Assembly: GCF_900142395.1 (NCBI RefSeq)
Contig: NZ_FRAS01000002.1
Coordinates: 1-64,000 of the forward strand
DNA from: Hymenobacter psychrotolerans DSM 18569
Lineage (GTDB): Bacteria > Bacteroidota > Bacteroidia > Cytophagales > Hymenobacteraceae
Length of the DNA: 64,000 nucleotides
Reading direction: 5' to 3'
The position numbers were made by a program, and so were the translations under genes. The notes under the pieces are model-generated. The model saw nothing but the letters and a program-made list of their open reading frames with translations, made no database searches and was not told the origin of the DNA. Each line of letters opens with the position of its first letter. Within the stretch, counting starts at the first letter, position 1. Of the stretch, positions 59,380 through 64,000 are shown one piece after another.

Positions 59380-60270
59380 ATGTTTGATAAGCTAGTCTGC
59401 TTCGGCGAAATTCTGTGGGATGTGCTGCCGACCGGCAAGCAGCCCGGCGGCGCGCCCTTCAACGTGGCCGTGCACCTGCACCAGCTCGGCCAGTCCGTGG
59501 ACCTCATCAGCCGCGTCGGCGACGACGACCTGGGCTCGGAGCTGCTCGATTTTGTAGCATCCAAAGGCCTGCGCACCGACTACGTGCAGCACGGCAAAAC
59601 GCACCTTACCGGCGTGGTGAAGGCCAACGTGGACGATGCCAACGAGGTGACGTACAAGATTGTGCAGCCCGTGGCCTGGGACTACATTCAGTACGATGCC
59701 GCGCTGGAAACGCTGGTGGAGCAGGCCGAGGTATTCGTGTTTGGCAGCCTCGCCGCCCGGCAGTCCGGCACCCGCGAAACGCTGTACCGCCTGCTGGAAC
59801 ACGCCAAGTTCAAGGTATTCGACGTGAACATGCGTCCACCGCACTACAGCAAAGAGGTGGTAAAATACCTGCTCGAAAAAGCCAATCTGGTGAAGATGAA
59901 CCACCACGAGCTGGCCGAAATTATGGCGTGGTTTGGCGAGGAAACCGACCAGCCCGCCGCTATGCAGTGGCTCGCCAACCGCTTCGATTTGCAGGCCGTG
60001 TGCGTAACCTGCGGCGCCGATGGCGCCCTGCTCTGGGCCAACGGCCAGCTGTACCGCTCCCCCGGCGTATCGGTGGAAGTAAAGGACACTATAGGCAGCG
60101 GCGACTCGTTTCTGGCGGCGCTGCTCAAGGGCTGGCTGGCTGGCCAGGAACCCGGCGACATGCTGCGCTTCGCCTGCGCCACCGGCGCGTTGGTCGCCAC
60201 CCACCAGGGTGCTACTCCTGCCTTCACCGAAACTGATGTGCAGGAACTGCTGGCTGCGCAGGCAGTGTAG
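59380..60270 (+). CDS. Fructokinase (PfkB family)
   Basis: A 296-residue cytoplasmic sugar kinase. It starts MFDKLVCFGEILWDVLPTGK, has GGAPFNVAVHLHQLG (first PfkB signature), FDVNMRPPHYS and DTIGSGDSFLAAL with catalytic Asp242. It should convert fructose and ATP to fructose 6-phosphate (PfkB fructokinases form the 6-phosphate), feeding glycolysis. ATG 59380 was chosen over an upstream in-frame Met because it begins at the conserved beta strand. It sits between the sugar transporter and the GH32 gene. Substrate assignment is by sequence similarity and context. Confidence 0.92.
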   Translation: MFDKLVCFGEILWDVLPTGKQPGGAPFNVAVHLHQLGQSVDLISRVGDDDLGSELLDFVASKGLRTDYVQHGKTHLTGVVKANVDDANEVTYKIVQPVAWDYIQYDAALETLVEQAEVFVFGSLAARQSGTRETLYRLLEHAKFKVFDVNMRPPHYSKEVVKYLLEKANLVKMNHHELAEIMAWFGEETDQPAAMQWLANRFDLQAVCVTCGADGALLWANGQLYRSPGVSVEVKDTIGSGDSFLAALLKGWLAGQEPGDMLRFACATGALVATHQGATPAFTETDVQELLAAQAV

Positions 60271-60316
60271 CTTCCTGGTTGATTCCAGGACATTCATTTC
60301 TCACTCCCCGTCCCCT

Positions 60317-61882
60317 ATGAAATACCCGCTTCTCCTGGCGCTGGCCGCGGCCAGCCTTGCCGCGTGCAATCCTGACGCCAAAACCACCGACACGGCTACC
60401 ACGGCCCCCGCTACTACGGCAAATGCCTCGGCTGATTCTTTGCCGCCCGCCACGCCGCAGTACCGCCCGGCATATCATTTCAGCCCGGCCAAGATGTGGA
60501 TGAACGACCCCAACGGTATGGTGTACCTCAACGGCACCTACCACCTGTTCTTCCAGCACCACCCCGACGGTATGGAATGGGGCCCGATGCACTGGGGCCA
60601 TGCCACCAGCAAGGACCTGGTAACGTGGCAGGAGCAGCCTATTGCGCTGTATCCCGACTCGCTGGGCTGGATTTTCTCGGGAAGCGCCGTTATCGACAAG
60701 GACAACACGGCCGGCTTCGGCCAGAACGCCATGGTGGCCATCTTCACTCACCACAGCTCTCCCGAGGAGAAGAAGAAAACCAACAAGCACCAGTACCAAA
60801 GCCTGGCCTACAGCCTTGATGAAGGCAAAACCTGGAAGAAATACGACGGCAATCCGGTGCTGCCCAACCCCGGCATTCAGGACTTCCGCGACCCGAAAGT
60901 GAGCTGGAACGAGGTAGCCAAGAAATGGGTGATGACCCTGGCCACCAAAGACCGGATTACGTTCTACTCGTCGGCTAACCTGAAGGACTGGACCAAGCTG
61001 AGTGAGTTTGGCGAGAAGCTGGGGGCTCACGGCGGCGTGTGGGAGTGTCCCGATTTGTTTCCGATGACGCTGAACGGCAAAACCCACTGGGTGTTGCTGG
61101 TGAGCATCAACCCCGGCGGGCCCAACGGTGGCTCGGCCACGCAGTATTTTGTGGGACAGTTCGATGGCAAAACGTTCACCCCCGCTACCACCACGCAGAA
61201 ATGGGTAGACTGGGGCAAGGATAACTACGCCGGCGTAACCTGGGCCGGCACCGGGGCCCGCAAAATCTTTCTCGGCTGGATGAGCAACTGGGAGTACGCC
61301 AACCAGGTGCCCACCTCGCCCTGGCGCAACGCTACGACCGTTCCGCGCGACCTCGCTCTTAAGCAAGTGGGTTCAGAAATCTACCTGACCTCCACACCGG
61401 TGAAGGAAGTAGCCAAGCTGGCGCAAGCAGGCCAGACCTTAAGCAACTTGGCGGTGAAATCGGAACTGAGCTTAACTGACAAAATCCCAAATCTGGCCCA
61501 GCAGTTTCAATTGAAGATGAACACCAGGCAACTCCAGGATTTCGCGCTGGTGCTCGGCAATGCCAAAGGCGAGGAACTGGTTATCGGCTACGACAAGCAG
61601 GCCAACCACTACTACATCGACCGGAGCAAAGCCGGCCAGATGGCCTTCAGCGACAAATTTGCGGGCCGCCACCCGGGGCCGCGCGTGGCCACCGGCCCTG
61701 CCGCCGACCTCACCCTGCTCTTCGATGCTGCCTCGGTAGAAGTATTCGCCGACGGTGGCCTGACTACCATGACTGAGCTGTGCTTCCCCACGCAGCCCTA
61801 CACCACGCTAAAGCTGAAATCGTCCAGCGGCCTCTCAGTGGATGCGCTGACGTACACTCCACTCAAGCCGACCGCGAAATAG
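60317..61882 (+). CDS. GH32 fructan hydrolase, lipoprotein
   Basis: A 521-residue glycoside hydrolase with lipobox LAAC (Cys17) and a Thr/Ala linker, so it is membrane-anchored. Asp64 in WMNDPNG is the nucleophile, Asp192 in FRDPK the transition-state stabiliser and Glu243 in ECPDL the acid/base. The five-bladed propeller is followed by the C-terminal beta-sandwich (VEVFADGG). It should release fructose from levan, inulin or sucrose; exo- or endo-action cannot be told from motifs. It is the only hydrolase in the locus. It ends at a bidirectional terminator facing tRNA-Gly. Confidence 0.95.
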   Translation: MKYPLLLALAAASLAACNPDAKTTDTATTAPATTANASADSLPPATPQYRPAYHFSPAKMWMNDPNGMVYLNGTYHLFFQHHPDGMEWGPMHWGHATSKDLVTWQEQPIALYPDSLGWIFSGSAVIDKDNTAGFGQNAMVAIFTHHSSPEEKKKTNKHQYQSLAYSLDEGKTWKKYDGNPVLPNPGIQDFRDPKVSWNEVAKKWVMTLATKDRITFYSSANLKDWTKLSEFGEKLGAHGGVWECPDLFPMTLNGKTHWVLLVSINPGGPNGGSATQYFVGQFDGKTFTPATTTQKWVDWGKDNYAGVTWAGTGARKIFLGWMSNWEYANQVPTSPWRNATTVPRDLALKQVGSEIYLTSTPVKEVAKLAQAGQTLSNLAVKSELSLTDKIPNLAQQFQLKMNTRQLQDFALVLGNAKGEELVIGYDKQANHYYIDRSKAGQMAFSDKFAGRHPGPRVATGPAADLTLLFDAASVEVFADGGLTTMTELCFPTQPYTTLKLKSSSGLSVDALTYTPLKPTAK

Positions 61883-61932
61883 CCTTTCCACGGAAGCCAG
61901 GCCCCGATAGGGACTTACGTGGAAGTGAGGAT

Positions 61933-61980
61933 ACATAAAAACAGCCACTCGCCCCGAAAGGTGAGTGGCTGTTTTTATGT
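61933..61980. terminator. Bidirectional terminator between GH32 gene and tRNA-Gly
   Basis: An 18-bp perfect inverted repeat, ACATAAAAACAGCCACTC with its complement, around 12 nt, gives T5 on both strands. Its ends are the same ACATAAAAA/TTTTTATGT as the metK-hpf terminator. Confidence 0.92.
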
Positions 61981-61981
61981 G

Positions 61982-62054
61982 AGCGAGAAACGAGGTTCGA
62001 ACTCGCGACCCTCAGCTTGGGAAGCTGATGCTCTACCAACTGAGCTACTCTCGC
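61982..62054 (-). tRNA. tRNA-Gly (CCC)
   Basis: On the reverse strand the acceptor GCGAGAG pairs with TTCTCGC (last pair G-U), discriminator T. The D-arm (GCTCAGTTGGTAGAGC), anticodon stem TCAGC/GCTGA with loop TTCCCAA (anticodon CCC) and T-loop TTCGAAC are complete. CCA is not encoded. Confidence 0.96.
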
Positions 62055-62072
62055 TGATGCATGCTGGTATGG

Positions 62073-62103
62073 CAAAAGTACATCCTGGAAATCAATTTGC
62101 AAC
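62073..62103 (-). promoter_or_regulatory. Promoter of tRNA-Gly
   Basis: On the reverse strand GTTG (62100-62103), a 19-nt spacer and TACTTTTG (62073-62080) lead into the tRNA 18 nt later, the same layout as tRNA-His. Confidence 0.65.
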
Positions 62104-62242
62104 TTCCGCCCGTATCGGATGGAGCCGGGCGCTGGTTTGCGCTACCATTAGCATCTATCCTACCCAAGGCCCACGATACATCGGCAACCTGCTGGCAGGC
62201 AATTACAGAACCACTGTCGTGCGCATCACTGCTTGATTTTCT

Positions 62243-62485
62243 ATGGCTCAGCTTCCCCCTTTTACACGCCGTATCGTTGGTATGATGAACATGCTGGCGG
62301 GTTTTATGCTGCTGGGGGCACTGGCTTTGCGTATGGGAGTAACGTATCTGGCTTACCAGCAGGCCGGCATGGCAGCCCTCTACAACCGGCAGTTTTTCGT
62401 CAGTATGCTGTTGCTGGTGGGGGCAATGCTGCTGTTGCGCTTCGGCTGGCGAATGCTCCGGCGCAAAAACAACCTTATCGACTGA
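62243..62485 (+). CDS. Small two-helix membrane protein, unknown
   Basis: An 80-residue protein, MAQLPPFTRRIVGMMNMLAG..., with two hydrophobic helices (about residues 11-35 and 50-67) and a basic C-terminus (MLRRKNNLID). Arg residues at both ends suggest that both termini are cytoplasmic. I do not recognise a family. It lies between tRNA-Gly (opposite strand) and the acetyltransferase gene, 90 nt before the latter. No clear promoter is visible. The reading frame is clean and Met-initiated, but expression is inferred. Confidence 0.6.
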   Translation: MAQLPPFTRRIVGMMNMLAGFMLLGALALRMGVTYLAYQQAGMAALYNRQFFVSMLLLVGAMLLLRFGWRMLRRKNNLID

Positions 62486-62545
62486 AGTAACAAGGCCCGG
62501 CGGACTGCTGGTCGGGCGGCACGGGCATTACCGTAGCGCGCCGCT

Positions 62546-62553
62546 TACCTTTG
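62546..62553 (+). promoter_or_regulatory. -7 promoter element of the GNAT gene
   Basis: TACCTTTG, exact consensus, 22 nt before the ATG at 62576. No clear -33 partner. Confidence 0.5.
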
Positions 62554-62575
62554 CGCCTCTTCCGAATTCTGCGTT

Positions 62576-63112
62576 ATGTCGTCTCCGCTCACCATCACTA
62601 TTGCCAAACGCACTGCCGAAACGGCGGCACAACTGGCCGCTCTGGGCCGCCAGACCTTCCACGACACCTTTGCCGCCGACAATCAGCCCACCGATATGGC
62701 GGCCTACATCGAGGCCAACTTCACGCCCGAAAAGCAACTGGCCGAGCTGCACGATGCCAACACGGTGTTTTTGCTGGCCCGGATGCAACAGCAGTTGGTG
62801 GGCTATGCCAAGCTGCGGCTGCACTCCCAACTGGGACTCAGCCCCGATAAAACGCCCGAAGAGCGGCTGGAAATAGAGCGGCTCTATGTGCTGGAAGACT
62901 GGACCGGGACTGGGCTGGGCGCCGCCATGATGCGCCGCGCTATTGAGGAAGCCCGGCAAAGCAACTGTCGCGCTGTGGTGCTGGGCGTGTGGGAAAAGAA
63001 CGTGCGGGCCCTGGAATTCTACCGCCGCTTCGGCTTCAAGGTAATTGGGGAGCACGCATTTGCTCTCGGCTCCGACATCCAGAACGACCTGATTCTGCGC
63101 AAAGGGCTCTAG
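62576..63112 (+). CDS. GNAT-family N-acetyltransferase
   Basis: A 178-residue acetyl-CoA-dependent acyltransferase of the cytoplasm. IERLYVLEDWTGTGLGAAMM holds motif A (V...G-x-G-x-A/G), followed by NCRAVVLGVWEKNVRALEFY and GFKVIGEHAFALGSD (motif B). The N-terminal F-H-D-T-F-A-A-D-N-Q-P-T-D-M pattern is typical of the RimI/PaiA-like group that includes spermidine/protein acetyltransferases. The acceptor substrate is unknown. It has its own -7 element. Length is standard. Confidence 0.92.
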   Translation: MSSPLTITIAKRTAETAAQLAALGRQTFHDTFAADNQPTDMAAYIEANFTPEKQLAELHDANTVFLLARMQQQLVGYAKLRLHSQLGLSPDKTPEERLEIERLYVLEDWTGTGLGAAMMRRAIEEARQSNCRAVVLGVWEKNVRALEFYRRFGFKVIGEHAFALGSDIQNDLILRKGL

Positions 63113-63154
63113 CCTGCGCCGCTAGTCAGGCTGCTCTGCCTAAGCGTCTTGCCG

Positions 63155-63162
63155 TACCTTCG
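63155..63162 (+). promoter_or_regulatory. Possible -7 element of the last gene
   Basis: TACCTTCG, one mismatch from TAnnTTTG, ends 24 nt before the GTG start at 63187. Confidence 0.35.
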
Positions 63163-63186
63163 CCCATTCGCCATTCATTTGCCCGC

Positions 63187-64000
63187 GTGACACCAACCCG
63201 ACCTGCCATTCTTTCCCATCGGAATCAGCCGTGTGCCTGGCAATTGTTGCTGCCGGTGCTGGCCGGCCTGCTGGGCTGCTCACCCGACTCCGGGCAGCAG
63301 GCCACAGTGGCGCTTCCTACCGGGCATTATGAGGGAACTGTGGCGTATCAGGGCACGGAGCTGACCGCCTCGCTGGATCTGCGTGAAGTGAGCCCGGGCC
63401 GCCTGGAAGCCGATATGCGCTTTCCGCAGGAAGAGGGACTGAGCTTTGCGGCAGAAAACCCGCGCTACTCCGAGCCGCAGCTGCTGCTTAGCGGCCCGGA
63501 TGGCGGCATCAGCGTCTCCGCTATCCGGGAAGGTGACTTTCTGCGTGGCGTATTCACGCTGGACAGCATCAAGGCCGATTTTGTGTGGGTGCGCCGTGGC
63601 AAGGCGCAGCCCCGCGCCTACCAAAGCAAGCCGCTCCCGGCACCAGCCGGAACTGCGCTGCCTGCTCTGACACTCCTCATTCCGCAGGACACACTGGGGC
63701 GTCATCCGGCCGTGGCGCTGTTCGCGGGGCCCGCTACGCAGCCGGCAGCCCGGCGGCGGGCGGCTCAACTGGCCGGTCAGGGCTTCGTCACGACGGTGGT
63801 TGCGCTGCCGCAGGTGGCACTGCCTGCCGACTCGGCTATGTTGCAGATGGCGGCACAGGTGCTGCAGGCATTGCGCCGGGAGGCCACCGTCGATACTATG
63901 CGGGTAGGAATGTGGGCCGGCGGAAATGCCGCCTCTGTGGTGCCGGCAGCCGTGCTGGCGCGCCCCAAAGCCGCGTTTGTGGTGCTGGAAAACGTGTCGG
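63187..64000 (+). CDS. Alpha/beta-hydrolase-like lipoprotein, truncated by window end
   Basis: A reading frame from GTG 63187 stays open to the window edge (271 residues). A signal with lipobox LLGC (Cys35) precedes a beta-rich domain, residues 48-145 (TGHYEGTVAYQGTELTASLD... SIKADFVWVRRG), like the N-terminal domain of Bacteroidota lipoprotein hydrolases. An alpha/beta-hydrolase-like part follows, but the nucleophile elbow reads VGMWAGGNAA, where homologues have G-x-S-x-G; the serine position seems to be Gly. It may be inactive or non-catalytic. The GTG start is the first codon that precedes the signal peptide. The end is not seen. Confidence 0.65.
   Translation, partial: MTPTRPAILSHRNQPCAWQLLLPVLAGLLGCSPDSGQQATVALPTGHYEGTVAYQGTELTASLDLREVSPGRLEADMRFPQEEGLSFAAENPRYSEPQLLLSGPDGGISVSAIREGDFLRGVFTLDSIKADFVWVRRGKAQPRAYQSKPLPAPAGTALPALTLLIPQDTLGRHPAVALFAGPATQPAARRRAAQLAGQGFVTTVVALPQVALPADSAMLQMAAQVLQALRREATVDTMRVGMWAGGNAASVVPAAVLARPKAAFVVLENVS

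Overview
The window is chromosomal DNA of a GC-rich (about 60 %) member of the Bacteroidota, most likely Hymenobacter or a close relative in the Cytophagales. The evidence is: SusC/SusD outer-membrane systems, a one-protein hybrid two-component system, the rpsU-xerC-hpf cluster, a DUF2480 protein, TonB-linked beta-barrels, almost no Shine-Dalgarno sequences, and many matches to the Bacteroidota promoter (TTTG, 17-23 nt spacer, TAnnTTTG). Genes are densely packed on both strands. Most long reverse-frame ORFs are artefacts of the high GC content.

Layout, left half. 1-159: 5' fragment of a transposase. 272-6104: DEAD-box helicase, tRNA-His, PfkB kinase, a small Asn-rich protein, a lipoprotein of unknown role and an M61 peptidase. 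6347-12261: rpmH-rnpA, S41 protease, tsaB, DUF2480, APC permease and an HD phosphohydrolase. 12433-20219: S9 peptidase, PAP2 phosphatase, metK, hpf, xerC, rpsU and an acyl-CoA dehydrogenase. 20456-25760: exopolysaccharide export and control (Wza-like, Wzc-like BY-kinase, CpsB-like PHP phosphatase, SDR). 25965-32408: TPR protein, phosphosulfolactate synthase (ComA), sorbosone-dehydrogenase-like lipoprotein, spermidine-synthase-like enzyme, DedA, aroE. 32436-38592: TonB-type outer-membrane protein, WrbA, and an ECF sigma factor overlapping a membrane/beta-barrel protein.

Layout, right half. 38814-40850: uvrB. 40980-49567: an OmpR-type response regulator and sensor kinase, a small membrane protein, then a complete RND efflux system (adaptor, pump, outer-membrane factor). 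49749-61882: a compact fructan-utilisation locus. A hybrid sensor/regulator with a sugar-binding-protein-like domain precedes SusC, SusD, an MFS sugar symporter, a fructokinase and a GH32 fructan hydrolase. Together these would bind fructan at the surface, hydrolyse it, import fructose and phosphorylate it under fructose-sensing control. It resembles the Bacteroides thetaiotaomicron BT1754-BT1765 locus but is much smaller. 61982-64000: tRNA-Gly(CCC), a small membrane protein, a GNAT acetyltransferase and a truncated hydrolase-like lipoprotein.

No clearly new multi-gene defence or mobile system is visible. The most unusual content is structural. Every convergent gene junction carries a perfect inverted repeat (13 to 38 bp), sometimes containing stop codons. 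Two genes have an inverted copy of their translation start just upstream. Some genes seem to have the promoter touching the start codon (possible leaderless mRNAs). An ECF sigma factor is translationally coupled to one protein that appears to combine an anti-sigma-like cytoplasmic tail, an inner-membrane helix and an outer-membrane barrel.
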